A stretch of DNA of 32,260 nucleotides from Anaerolineae bacterium (GTDB taxonomy: Bacteria > Chloroflexota > Anaerolineae > J036 > Brachytrichaceae). Positions 8,769 to 16,704 of the stretch are shown here, in pieces (the stretch's first letter is position 1; each line of letters opens with the position of its first letter). The notes beneath the pieces are model-generated. The model was given only the letters and a program-made list of their open reading frames with translations. It ran no database searches and was not told the origin of the DNA. Position numbers and translations under genes: made by a program. Location of the stretch: NCBI GenBank assembly GCA_023511655.1, contig JAIMBB010000025.1, forward strand, positions 1 through 32,260. Direction: 5' to 3'.

Positions 8769-10046
8769 ATGTTCATCGAGAACTTGAAAGTTGCCCTGCG
8801 CGCGCTGGCCGCCAACAAGTTGCGCAGCGTGTTGACCACCCTTGGCATCATCATCGGCGTGACGTCGGTGATCGCCTTACTCTCGCTGGGCAACGGGGTG
8901 CAGGAGTTCATCAACCGCCAGTTCGAGGGGCAGGGGTCGAACCTGGTATTTGTGCTGCCGGCGCGCATCGAGGTGGGACGAGGGGCCAATCGCGCAGGGT
9001 TTCTCGCCTTTGCGCCGGGCGCGCGAGCCGGCACGGCGCTCTCGCTCACCCAGGCCGACGCCGAGGCGCTGAAGGACAAATCGCGCGTGCCGGACGCCAG
9101 GATTGTCGCGCCGGTGGTGAGCGGCACCGGCCGTGCCTCGTCTGGCGAGCGCAAACACGAGACGCGCGTCCGCGGCACTGTGCCGGAATACCGGTTGCTG
9201 AACGACGCGAAGCTGTTGTACGGTCGGTACTTCACTGAGGAGGAAACGAGCGCCGGCTCACGGGTGGTCGTTTTGGGCGAGGTGCCCTATCGCAAGCTCT
9301 TCCCCGAGGGCGGCGATCCCACCGGCCAGGATATCCGCATCAACGGCGTGCTCTTCCGGGTGGTCGGTGTGTTGGCCCAGCGCGTGGGCGGGGCGGAAGG
9401 CAGCGACGACGATGTGTTGACCATGCCGATTACCACGGCCAGCGAGCGCCTCTTCCCGCAGCGCAACGCCAAAGGTGAACCGCTGGCCGGCATCATCCTC
9501 ATCCAGGCGGCCGACCAGTCGCGCATAGATGCGGTCATACAACAGGCGACCGAGTTGTTGCGCGAGCGGCACGGCATCGCTTTTCAGGACGAGGACGATT
9601 TCTCGATTGCCAGCCAGCGCGATCTGCTCAACACCATCGGCGCGGTGACCGGTGCGATCACGATCTTCCTGGCTGCCATTGCCGGCATCTCATTGTTCGT
9701 CGGCGGTATCGGCATCATGAACATCATGTTGGTGAGCGTGACGGAACGCACGCGCGAGATCGGCCTGCGCAAGGCCATCGGCGCGCGCCGCAGCGTGATC
9801 CTCACTCAGTTCCTGATCGAATCGGTGGTGCTCTCGTTGCTGGGCGGGGTGGTTGGGATCGTGCTCGGCGTGGTGCTGGCGAACCTGGTGGCGCTGTTGT
9901 CGCAGGGGCAATTCACCGCGTTGGTCACAGCCGACGCCGTCGGGCTGGCGGTCGGCTTTTCGGTATTCGTCGGCATCTTGTTCGGCGTATATCCGGCCTG
10001 GCGCGCGTCGCAGCTCAACCCCATCGAGGCGTTGCGCTATGAGTGA
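8769..10046 (+). CDS. MacB-type ABC transporter permease (second of two)
   Basis: A 425-residue paralogue of the preceding permease with the same order: N-terminal TM helix (about 20-42), MacB_PCD extracytoplasmic domain, and C-terminal three-helix FtsX domain containing the same NIMLVSVTERTREIGLRKAIGA block. About 75 bp around that block (8365 region versus 9708 region) are nearly identical between the genes, so they are a tandem duplication. The start at 8769 (MFIENLKVALRAL) matches the paralogue's N-terminus. It is the last gene of the export operon; a 212-bp gap follows. Confidence 0.92.
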   Translation: MFIENLKVALRALAANKLRSVLTTLGIIIGVTSVIALLSLGNGVQEFINRQFEGQGSNLVFVLPARIEVGRGANRAGFLAFAPGARAGTALSLTQADAEALKDKSRVPDARIVAPVVSGTGRASSGERKHETRVRGTVPEYRLLNDAKLLYGRYFTEEETSAGSRVVVLGEVPYRKLFPEGGDPTGQDIRINGVLFRVVGVLAQRVGGAEGSDDDVLTMPITTASERLFPQRNAKGEPLAGIILIQAADQSRIDAVIQQATELLRERHGIAFQDEDDFSIASQRDLLNTIGAVTGAITIFLAAIAGISLFVGGIGIMNIMLVSVTERTREIGLRKAIGARRSVILTQFLIESVVLSLLGGVVGIVLGVVLANLVALLSQGQFTALVTADAVGLAVGFSVFVGILFGVYPAWRASQLNPIEALRYE

Positions 10047-10133
10047 GAACGCGCTGCGGCGTGGTCAGGCCCCGGCGCCTATGGCTCGCCCACGCCCATG
10101 ATTAACCGGGTTTCTGCGTGATGTCGCGAGAAA

Positions 10134-10162
10134 TTGACCGCTTAGAACGAATGTGCTAATAT
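10134..10162 (+). promoter_or_regulatory. Sigma-70-type promoter P1 upstream of AHSA1-PDZ-DinB gene
   Basis: TTGACC (10134-10139) and TAATAT (10157-10162) have the optimal 17-bp spacer. The predicted start near 10169 leaves a leader of about 90 nt. Confidence 0.6.
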
Positions 10163-10220
10163 TTCCACGGCCTGAACGCACGATCTGTTGCAACCAGCTC
10201 CGCGTTCGGGCACTCCGGTA

Positions 10221-10250
10221 TTGAAAAGCCGGGCATTCTGTGTTTACACT
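10221..10250 (+). promoter_or_regulatory. Promoter P2, likely leaderless start
   Basis: TTGAAA (10221-10226) and TACACT (10245-10250) have an 18-bp spacer. The -10 box ends 8 bp before the ATG at 10259, and no ribosome-binding site is present. Transcription would start almost at the start codon, giving a leaderless mRNA. Confidence 0.5.
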
Positions 10251-10258
10251 TATGCACT

Positions 10259-11422
10259 ATGGCTACCAAGACCCTCTCCGTCAAGCGCACCATCAACGCT
10301 CCGGCCGAATATGTCTACCGTGCTTTCACCAACGCCACATTGTTGCGAGAATGGTTTTGTGACGGTGCGATGGTGCAACCCCGCGTCGGCGGCCGGTTCT
10401 ACTGCCAGTGGGATGATGGTCACGCCTTGATGGGCAAGTACACCGCGCTGGTGCCTGAAAAGAAAATCGCTTTCGACCTGCGCGGCGACCAGGATGGCGA
10501 CTACTCTCAGTGCCTGGTCGCACTTTCCACCAAAGATGGAGTCACGTCGCTGCAACTCACCGATTCGAGCGACGGCAAGCAATGGATCAAGACCGTGGGC
10601 GAGGTCGAGGCCGGCTGGAATACAGCGCTGGACAATCTCAAGTCGGTGTTGGAGACGGGCGTTGATCAGCGCCTGGTCAGGCGGCCGCTGTTGGGTGTGG
10701 AGATTGACGAGCCGAAGCCGGGGGATGAGGGCGTGCGACTGGTCGGCACGAGCGAGGGCATGGGCGCGCGCGCGGCCGGGTTGCAGGCCGGCGATGTCAT
10801 CCTGAGCATTGACGGCAAGAAGACGCCGAGTTGGAGCGCGGTCGGCCTGGCCCTCAACGGACACGCCGCCGGCGATAAAGTCAAGGTCGTCTTCCGACGC
10901 AACGGCAAGACGATGAATGCTACGGTCACGTTGTCACCTCGGCCGATGCCCGAGGTGCCGGCGACGGCCGAGGCGTTGGCCGAGGTCGTGGCCCGCAAAT
11001 ACACCGAGGTCAATCGGGACCTGACGCAGGCGTTCAAGGGGGTCAGCGAAGAAAGGGCGGCGCGCGTGCCGGCCCCTGGCGAATGGAGCGCCCGGCACGT
11101 GCTGGCGCATCTGATCGCCGAGGAGCGCAACTTGCACACCTGGCTCACCGACATGATCGCCAGCAACGAACCGTGGTACGACGGCACGACCGGCAATTTG
11201 CGCATCCGGCTCGATGCCGTCATCAACGGCTTCCCCACCGTCCAGGCGTTGTTGACCGAACTCAAGCGCAACGAGGCCGAGACGGTGGCCCTGCTCAACG
11301 CGCTGCCCGACGAATTCGTCGCCCGCAAGGGCAGCTACCATCGCCTGGCCACCCGAATGCTCACCTGGCCGGATCACGCGCGCGAGCATCTCGGCCAGAT
11401 CATCGCCGCCGTCAGGGGGTGA
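10259..11422 (+). CDS. AHSA1/SRPBCC - PDZ - DinB three-domain fusion protein
   Basis: A 387-residue soluble protein of three recognisable parts. Residues 1-133 are an AHSA1/SRPBCC-type START-like fold (TINAPAEYVYRAFTNATLLREW near the N-terminus). Residues about 140-228 are a PDZ domain (LLGVEIDEP, then GARAAGLQAGDVILSIDGK). Residues about 240-387 are a DinB/YfiT-like four-helix bundle with candidate metal ligands His284, His373 and His377 (AHLIAEE; DHAREH). No signal peptide or TM segment is visible, so it is probably cytoplasmic. AHSA1-like domains bind hydrophobic ligands or Hsp90, and DinB-like domains often act as metal-dependent thiol transferases. What the fusion does is unknown. The ATG at 10259 has two upstream promoters but no ribosome-binding site. 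Confidence 0.82.
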   Translation: MATKTLSVKRTINAPAEYVYRAFTNATLLREWFCDGAMVQPRVGGRFYCQWDDGHALMGKYTALVPEKKIAFDLRGDQDGDYSQCLVALSTKDGVTSLQLTDSSDGKQWIKTVGEVEAGWNTALDNLKSVLETGVDQRLVRRPLLGVEIDEPKPGDEGVRLVGTSEGMGARAAGLQAGDVILSIDGKKTPSWSAVGLALNGHAAGDKVKVVFRRNGKTMNATVTLSPRPMPEVPATAEALAEVVARKYTEVNRDLTQAFKGVSEERAARVPAPGEWSARHVLAHLIAEERNLHTWLTDMIASNEPWYDGTTGNLRIRLDAVINGFPTVQALLTELKRNEAETVALLNALPDEFVARKGSYHRLATRMLTWPDHAREHLGQIIAAVRG

Positions 11423-11534
11423 GCCGTTGCGCGCCAAGCAGGGGCATGCAAGGTCGCTCTGCCATCGTCGGCGCCGGCGGATGCTCCCGAGGCGTGCATG
11501 AACGGAACCTGAGCGTAAACTGGGCGCCAACGAA

Positions 11535-11562
11535 TTGATAACGGCTGGTGGGTCGCTACAAT
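11535..11562 (+). promoter_or_regulatory. Sigma-70-type promoter of prs
   Basis: TTGATA (11535-11540) and TACAAT (11557-11562) are separated by 16 bp. The predicted start near 11569 gives a leader of about 110 nt before the chosen prs start. Confidence 0.65.
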
Positions 11563-11580
11563 AGGCGCCGCTCTGAGAAC

Positions 11581-11651
11581 GTCCGACCGGACTTGCATGG
11601 GCAACTCATCCTTGGGATGGTCAGGTCTTGTGACGTTTGTGGGTTGCCATG
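11581..11651 (+). promoter_or_regulatory. Structured 5' leader of prs
   Basis: CATGGGCAAC (11596-11605) can pair with GTTGCCATG (11643-11651) with one bulged G, enclosing the small hairpin CATCC-ttg-GGATG (11607-11619). A further small hairpin GTCC-gacc-GGAC (11581-11592) precedes it. The ribosome-binding site (AAGGA, 11667-11671) lies just downstream. The fold could influence translation, but no known riboswitch class is recognised. Confidence 0.35.
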
Positions 11652-11678
11652 AATCGCGGTCACTGTAAGGATCCTCGC

Positions 11679-12623
11679 ATGTACGGCGGCATCAAACTAT
11701 TCAGCGGAACCAGCCATCCTGCGCTCGCTCAAGAAATCTCCGACTACCTTGGCGTGCCGCTGAGCGGCCGGGAGATCATCAAATTCCCCAACGAGAACTT
11801 GTTCGTCCAGTTGCACGAGAGCGTGCGCGGGCAAGACGTCTTTCTGATTCAAACCATGTGCTCGCCGGTGAGCGACAACATCCTGGAGTTGTTGATCGCG
11901 ATTGACTGCCTGCGTCGCGATTCGGCCGGGCGGATCACCGTGGTGGTGCCTTATCTGGCTTACGCTCGCAGCGACAAGAAGGATCAGCCGCGCGTGCCGA
12001 TCACTGCGCGCTTGCTGGCCGACATGATCCAAATCGCCGGCGCCGATCGCTATATCACGGTGGATCTGCATGCCGGGCAGATTCAGGGCTTCTTCAGCAT
12101 CCCAGGCGACGAGATCACCGCCTTTCACATCCTGAACGAGTACTTCGTGCAAAAGAATCTGGAAGACGCAGTCATCGTCACCGCCGACCTCGGCTTTGCC
12201 AAGAAGGGGCGCAACTTCGCTGCCAAGCTACAGGTGCCGATGGCATTCGTCGAGAAGCGCCGCACCGGCAACGACGCCAGCTCGGAGGTGTTGACGGTGA
12301 TCGGCGACGTGGAGGGTAAGAACGTCATCATCGTGGACGACGAGATTTCGACCGGCGGCTCAATTGCGAACACCGTACGCGTGGTGAAAGAGCACGGAGC
12401 GCGCGATATCTACGTGAGCTGTTCGCACCCGGTGCTGGCACCGCCGGCGATCGAACGCTTGCGCGCGCTGCCGGTAAAGGAAATCGTCACCACCAACACG
12501 CTTCCCATTCCTCCAGAGCGGATGTTGCCCAACATCAAGGTGTTGTCTGTCGGCCCATTGCTCGCAGAAGTGATCCGCCGTGTGCACGAGGGCCGTAGCG
12601 TGGGCGAGTTGTTCAACGAGTGA
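11679..12623 (+). CDS. prs: Ribose-phosphate pyrophosphokinase
   Basis: A 314-residue cytoplasmic enzyme making PRPP from ribose 5-phosphate and ATP for nucleotide, His and Trp synthesis. Features are KLFSGTSHPALA at the N-terminus, KFPNENLFVQ, the flexible catalytic loop PYLAYARSDKKDQPRVPITAR, metal-binding DLHAGQIQGFF, and the PRPP loop VDDEISTGGSI. The usual PD-x-GG-x-x-RA segment reads ADLGFAKKGRNFA, so this is a divergent branch. Start: the ATG at 11679 has AAGGA 7 nt upstream and gives the classical length. In-frame upstream ATGs (11637, 11649) fall in the structured leader. Its stop abuts the convergent gene's stop with no gap. Confidence 0.93.
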   Translation: MYGGIKLFSGTSHPALAQEISDYLGVPLSGREIIKFPNENLFVQLHESVRGQDVFLIQTMCSPVSDNILELLIAIDCLRRDSAGRITVVVPYLAYARSDKKDQPRVPITARLLADMIQIAGADRYITVDLHAGQIQGFFSIPGDEITAFHILNEYFVQKNLEDAVIVTADLGFAKKGRNFAAKLQVPMAFVEKRRTGNDASSEVLTVIGDVEGKNVIIVDDEISTGGSIANTVRVVKEHGARDIYVSCSHPVLAPPAIERLRALPVKEIVTTNTLPIPPERMLPNIKVLSVGPLLAEVIRRVHEGRSVGELFNE

Positions 12624-12902
12624 TCAGTCCAAAATGCGGAGCTGGTAATCGGTGACGAATGTGTTGAGCCTGTCTATCAGTTCCAGCCACTCTTCGCTGC
12701 TCAACACTTGCTGGAGCGATTCGCGATCGGCGGCGATGGCTGGCATGATGATCTGCGGCCCCTCGCCATACACGGTGTACCACACCTCGGTGGGACGAAT
12801 GCCCATTTTGATGATCTTTGGCGCGAATTCCTGCACGACGAACTCGAAGTAGGAAGGCTCTGCATCCGACTTGATGTTCCAACTGAAGACGAGTCTAACC
12901 AT
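12624..12902 (-). CDS. Conserved small hypothetical protein, ferredoxin-like fold suspected
   Basis: A 92-residue soluble protein without signal peptide, Cys motif or TM helix. The alternation (VRLVFSWNIK, a helix, EVWYTVYGEGPQIIMPAIA, helices with Trp, and a final strand YQLRILD) suggests a dimeric alpha-beta barrel or NIPSNAP-like ferredoxin fold. I do not recognise a named family. It lies 24 bp downstream of the MBL-fold gene on the same strand, so the two are probably co-transcribed. Its stop codon directly abuts that of prs. Confidence 0.7.
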   Translation of the reverse strand: MVRLVFSWNIKSDAEPSYFEFVVQEFAPKIIKMGIRPTEVWYTVYGEGPQIIMPAIAADRESLQQVLSSEEWLELIDRLNTFVTDYQLRILD

Positions 12903-12926
12903 GGTCGTGTGTGGCGATGAGGGCTG

Positions 12927-13562
12927 TCAGTGCTTCATCTCCAGCAGGATCACCTGAGTGTCTTCCGGCAGACCGCTGCGGGTCACCTTGAGCAGCTCTT
13001 GCGTTTTTGGACTGGTCAGCCCCATTTCTTTCAGGAACTTGTTGAGGCTCTCCTTGTTTTTGGCGCCATATCCCATCGGTATGACGATGCTGGGCTCAAC
13101 CATGCTAATCACCTCGGAGGCCTGCGCTGCGTTCAGTTCATCATCACCGCCGATGGGCACGAGCAGCACATCCACGGTTTCGAGGGCGTCAATCTGCGAT
13201 TGGGTGGGGATGAAAGACAACCCACCGAGATGCGCGACGGTCAATCCGTCGAAGTTGAAGGCGTATACCGTGCATTTCTGATCGGCCCCTTTCTTCTCCG
13301 GCCGCATGGCGATGCCGGTGATGAATACGCCGCCGATTTCGTATTCTCCAGGGCCGGTGATCTTGCGCACGTCGCCGCGCTGCGCGCCAATCACAGCGTT
13401 GATATTGTTGTGGCGTGGATCGTCGCGGCTGATGGTGACGACGTCGGCTTTCAGCTTGGGCGGCTCCAGGCCGGCGCCGGCGCTGAAAGGATCGGTAACG
13501 ACTGCAAGCGTGGCTCGTTCGGTCATGCGGAAGCAGCTTTGTCCGTACCACGTGATTTCCAT
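12927..13562 (-). CDS. MBL-fold protein (UlaG-like) lacking the canonical zinc ligands
   Basis: A 211-residue protein with the UlaG-like metallo-beta-lactamase scaffold: ITWYGQSCFRM at the N-terminus, GPGEYEIGGVFITGI at about 70-84, VAHLGGLSF at 109-117, VDVLLVPIGG at 130-139 and the C-terminal IVIPMGYG. The metal-binding HxHxDH motif reads SRDDPRH (45-51), the usual HxGD Asp is Gly113, and the final His of PMHY is Gly164, so a normal di-zinc centre cannot form. It may be a catalytically dead or repurposed member. The ATG has no ribosome-binding site; TGCTACAAT sits 7 bp upstream, suggesting a leaderless mRNA. Probably co-transcribed with the 92-residue protein gene. Confidence 0.85.
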   Translation of the reverse strand: MEITWYGQSCFRMTERATLAVVTDPFSAGAGLEPPKLKADVVTISRDDPRHNNINAVIGAQRGDVRKITGPGEYEIGGVFITGIAMRPEKKGADQKCTVYAFNFDGLTVAHLGGLSFIPTQSQIDALETVDVLLVPIGGDDELNAAQASEVISMVEPSIVIPMGYGAKNKESLNKFLKEMGLTSPKTQELLKVTRSGLPEDTQVILLEMKH

Positions 13563-13569
13563 ATCGGCG

Positions 13570-13578
13570 ATTGTAGCA
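13570..13578 (-). promoter_or_regulatory. Extended -10 element of the MBL-fold gene
   Basis: On the minus strand TGCTACAAT (extended -10, TGn plus TACAAT) ends 7 bp before the ATG at 13562. No good -35 box is visible, as is common for extended -10 promoters. Transcription would begin at or near the start codon. Confidence 0.45.
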
Positions 13579-13704
13579 GCCTGATCCTGATGTGCTGTTG
13601 CATTTCGCTGAAGCTTCGGGGCGCGGAACGGAGTCTGTGTCCCGCGCAGGGTGTGCGGCTTCCTCTCGAGGAGGTTACGGCCAGCCCGCCGGCCAACGGC
13701 TGCG

Positions 13705-15549
13705 CTACAGCGTGATCAGCCGGATGAATGTGATAAGCGCCAGCACAAGGCAGATCGCGCTCAAAGCGCCTAGGGCGTTGATCATCAGTAGTGTGCCACA
13801 GATCAACAGCGCGGCGAACGCGATTGCCCACGTCAGGCGCGAGACGCTGGCCTCGATTCGCCGCAGATCCTCGGTGGATCGGGCGCTCAACTGGGCGCGG
13901 ACTTCAAGCTGGCCGTTCAGGGCGTGCGAGAAGAACGCCTCACTTTGGTTCGGTAGTTGCACGGTCTGGCGCAACAATCGTGCGCCTTCATTCAGCACAT
14001 CTTGCACTGTGCGGGCCGTGCTTTGTCCGGCGATGTTGTTGGCGAAGGGTTGAATGGCCTTCCACGGGTTGAAGGTTGGATCGAGGGCCGTCAGCATACC
14101 GGCCAGGATATTGGCTGCCCGCCCGAGATACAACACGTTCTGTGGAATCTGGAAGGGCAAATCGGATAACAGGTCGCGGAACTGCGTCGCAAACGCATAC
14201 ATCTCGTCGAACTCGACGTTGCTGATGTCGCTCACCCCCACGCCCCAGAAGCGATCGAAGAGCGCGCCGACAGCCTGTTCCACGCGCAACAAGTCGGCTT
14301 CGGGCAGAAAGAACCCCATGCGCTGAGCCGAGGCCGTCCAGCGCCGCGCGTCCTTCAGGCTGACGGCGATGATGAATTCGCGCAGTTCTCGCATGAAGTC
14401 TGGTGGAATGCGCCCCATCATGCCGAAATCCACGTAGGTCAGTCGGAAGGGCGTGCCCTCGTGGATGGGCACCCGCCAGGCGCGGGCAGTGGCCCTGTCC
14501 AGCGGTTGCACAAACAGGTTGCCCGGATGCGGGTCGGCATGGAAGAAGCCGTGCTCGAACACCTGGCGCAGGTAGGTGTCGAACAGTTTATTGGCCACTT
14601 CGCGGCGCGAGACGCCGGCGCTTTCCAATCCCTCGAAATCGAGGATCTTGATGTCCTCGACGTTCTTCAATACGATCAACCGGCGCGTGGTCAGCTCGGT
14701 GTAGACTCTGGGCACGCGCACGCCGGTGTCGCGGGCAAAGTTGCGATCGAACTCCTGTGCGTTGCGCGCTTCTTGTTCGTAGTCCAGTTCTTGAAAGACC
14801 ACCTCGCTGAACTCCCTGACCAGCGCATCTACGTTCGCGCGCCGCCGGATCGGCTTGTATAGCTTCAGCCATCCGGCGATGGTCTTGAGCGATTGCAGAT
14901 CGGTGCGGACGATGGCCTGCATGTGTGGCCGTTGCACCTTGACCACGACGCGCTTGGCCGGAGCGGCCGCTTGGCTGGCGGCCGATGCTTTCCCGTTGGC
15001 GGGCTTTGCGTCCGGCCTGTGGCGGAGGGTGGCCAGGTAGGCCTGTCCAAAGGAGGCGGCTGCCACCGGCTGCGGGTCGAACTCCTCGAAGATTTCCTCG
15101 ATCGGCTGGCCCAGCTCGCGTTCGATCATGGGTAGCATGACGTCGGCCGGTTCGGGCGGCACGGCATCTTGCAGCCCGGATAGCTCGGCGATGATCTGAG
15201 GCGGCAGCAAGTCCACCCGGCTGCTGAGGAACTGGCCGAGCTTGATCCATACGCCGCCCAGCTCGACCGCCAGCCCGCGGAAATCGCGCGCCAGCTTGAT
15301 AAAACAATCCATGCGCCCTTGGGTCACGCGCTCCTGACCGATAAGCCTGGCCAGGATCAGCTCCCACCAGATGAAGCCACCGACCATGGTCGCGCCGAAC
15401 CAGAGCGCCCGGATGGCCCGTGTGCGCAGCATGCGCTGGCTGGGCGGTGGCTCGTCGGTTGGGCGCGCCGGGGCGGTTTGTGCAGGGGGCTTTTGTAACT
15501 CGGCAAGCCTCCTCAGCTTGTTCAGGCCGAGGTCGGTGAATGCAGACAT
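13705..15549 (-). CDS. UbiB/ABC1 (ADCK-like) atypical kinase-family membrane protein
   Basis: A 614-residue protein of the UbiB/ABC1 family. In order it shows KLGQFLSSR with LLPPQ (the family's KxGQ motif), the Ala-rich loop AAASFGQAYLA, the ATP-site lysine in VVVKVQRP, the catalytic-loop equivalent HADPHPGNL, and the metal-binding DFG (YVDFGMMGRI). The C-terminus has two TM helices. Studied members support isoprenoid quinone or lipid metabolism, probably as ATPases or lipid-linked kinases. The start is the second ATG (15547-15549) because GGGAGGT lies 7-14 nt upstream; the first in-frame ATG at 15570 has no such site. Residues about 145-165 (NGKASAASQAAAPAKR) form a low-complexity insertion before the kinase lysine. 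Confidence 0.9.
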   Translation of the reverse strand: MSAFTDLGLNKLRRLAELQKPPAQTAPARPTDEPPPSQRMLRTRAIRALWFGATMVGGFIWWELILARLIGQERVTQGRMDCFIKLARDFRGLAVELGGVWIKLGQFLSSRVDLLPPQIIAELSGLQDAVPPEPADVMLPMIERELGQPIEEIFEEFDPQPVAAASFGQAYLATLRHRPDAKPANGKASAASQAAAPAKRVVVKVQRPHMQAIVRTDLQSLKTIAGWLKLYKPIRRRANVDALVREFSEVVFQELDYEQEARNAQEFDRNFARDTGVRVPRVYTELTTRRLIVLKNVEDIKILDFEGLESAGVSRREVANKLFDTYLRQVFEHGFFHADPHPGNLFVQPLDRATARAWRVPIHEGTPFRLTYVDFGMMGRIPPDFMRELREFIIAVSLKDARRWTASAQRMGFFLPEADLLRVEQAVGALFDRFWGVGVSDISNVEFDEMYAFATQFRDLLSDLPFQIPQNVLYLGRAANILAGMLTALDPTFNPWKAIQPFANNIAGQSTARTVQDVLNEGARLLRQTVQLPNQSEAFFSHALNGQLEVRAQLSARSTEDLRRIEASVSRLTWAIAFAALLICGTLLMINALGALSAICLVLALITFIRLITL

Positions 15550-15612
15550 GCGGGATACCTCCCGCTGCATTGTAACGATCGGGGTGAGTAGGAGATGAGC
15601 GCGCCGGCGCCG

Positions 15613-16686
15613 CTATCGCAACGCCACGTCGCCGTTCAGGTGCACGCCGGCCACGCTTTCATCGCCCTCGCACGCGAACATGGCGAAGGTGAGTTCGGCG
15701 TCCAGCGACTCGCCGGGCAGCAGCGTGCGGTGGGTGCGCGTGGTGTTCATCACGTTCACCAGGCCATGTGGATAGCTGGTGTGCGGTTCCAGCGCCATCG
15801 TGTAGGTGCGGCGATAGAAGGGAAAGCCGGTCGAGGCGTGCATTTCTTGCCAGAACCACAGGTGCTTGAACACGTCCGCCGACCACGTCACCCCTATGCC
15901 CAGCTTGAGCTGGCGGTTGAGCAGCGCATACCACGGCGGGCCGTCGAAGTCGCTCAGGTAGCCCATGAAGAAGTGGCGTTCGGACTGCGAAGCGAACCCG
16001 CGCAAGTCGAGCGGTTGGCCGTCTTTGCCTTGTGCGAAGGGCCAGCGCGTCGTGGCGCCGGGCACGGCCCGGCAGAATTCGCTGTCGTAGTTGGGGTCGG
16101 TGTATACCGAGCGCGCGTTGGTGTGCAGGCGCAGATGTTCGCTCAGGAAGGGCGCCCCGTAGGCCGGGTGATGTCCCCATACGAAGTCCATCGCCTCGCC
16201 GGCCAGGTTGGTCACCTGCTCCACCAGCCTCAGGCAGCTCGCCGATGCATTCATCAACATCCGACGCCGAATGGCGAAGGGCGAGCGGAAGAGCTGCACG
16301 CTGAAGACGACTTCGATCTCGTGGCCGGCTTCCTTCACCACCTCGAAGCGCCAGGGGAGCATGCTGCTCTCGCCGTGAAAGCTCAGCTCGACGCCCTTGT
16401 AGGTCTCCGGCGTGCCGGTGTGGGGCAGGAGTTCCTGCCAGCCGCCTTCGTAGTGCTCCAGCCAGGCGACTTCGGAGTTGGGCGAGGCCCAGCCCTGTTG
16501 CAGGCCGCGCACCCCCAAAGGCGACTTCCACATCACGTCCACGCCGGTGCCGCGGTGGACGACGGCGTAGATGTCGGCGCCCTTGTCCGGCAGCACGTCT
16601 ACGGACATGAACGGGCTGTGCATGCGGACGACGCGGATGCCGTCCGCGAGGGTGGTCAGTTCTACGGTGCAATCGGATGGGATCAT
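15613..16686 (-). CDS. DUF4432 / aldose 1-epimerase-like protein
   Basis: A 357-residue beta-rich protein resembling the galactose-mutarotase-like fold, DUF4432 branch. Visible are an N-terminal strand block with VDVLPDKGADIYAV, the WGHHPAYGAPFL segment (candidate active-site His), and a late acidic strand region MALEPHTSYPHGLV. Mutarotases interconvert sugar anomers; DUF4432 members are often annotated as aldose epimerases without biochemical proof. It starts 18 bp after the era stop, so it is likely co-transcribed with it. Substrate unknown. Confidence 0.78.
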   Translation of the reverse strand: MIPSDCTVELTTLADGIRVVRMHSPFMSVDVLPDKGADIYAVVHRGTGVDVMWKSPLGVRGLQQGWASPNSEVAWLEHYEGGWQELLPHTGTPETYKGVELSFHGESSMLPWRFEVVKEAGHEIEVVFSVQLFRSPFAIRRRMLMNASASCLRLVEQVTNLAGEAMDFVWGHHPAYGAPFLSEHLRLHTNARSVYTDPNYDSEFCRAVPGATTRWPFAQGKDGQPLDLRGFASQSERHFFMGYLSDFDGPPWYALLNRQLKLGIGVTWSADVFKHLWFWQEMHASTGFPFYRRTYTMALEPHTSYPHGLVNVMNTTRTHRTLLPGESLDAELTFAMFACEGDESVAGVHLNGDVALR

Positions 16687-16704
16687 GGTTCGAGTGAATG
16701 GCGC

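Larger units (their letters stand above)
10047..10258. other. Intergenic region with two promoter candidates
   Basis: 212 bp after the export operon with no convincing gene. It holds two sigma-70-like promoters pointing right, annotated separately. No T-tailed hairpin terminator for the upstream operon is visible. Confidence 0.6.
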
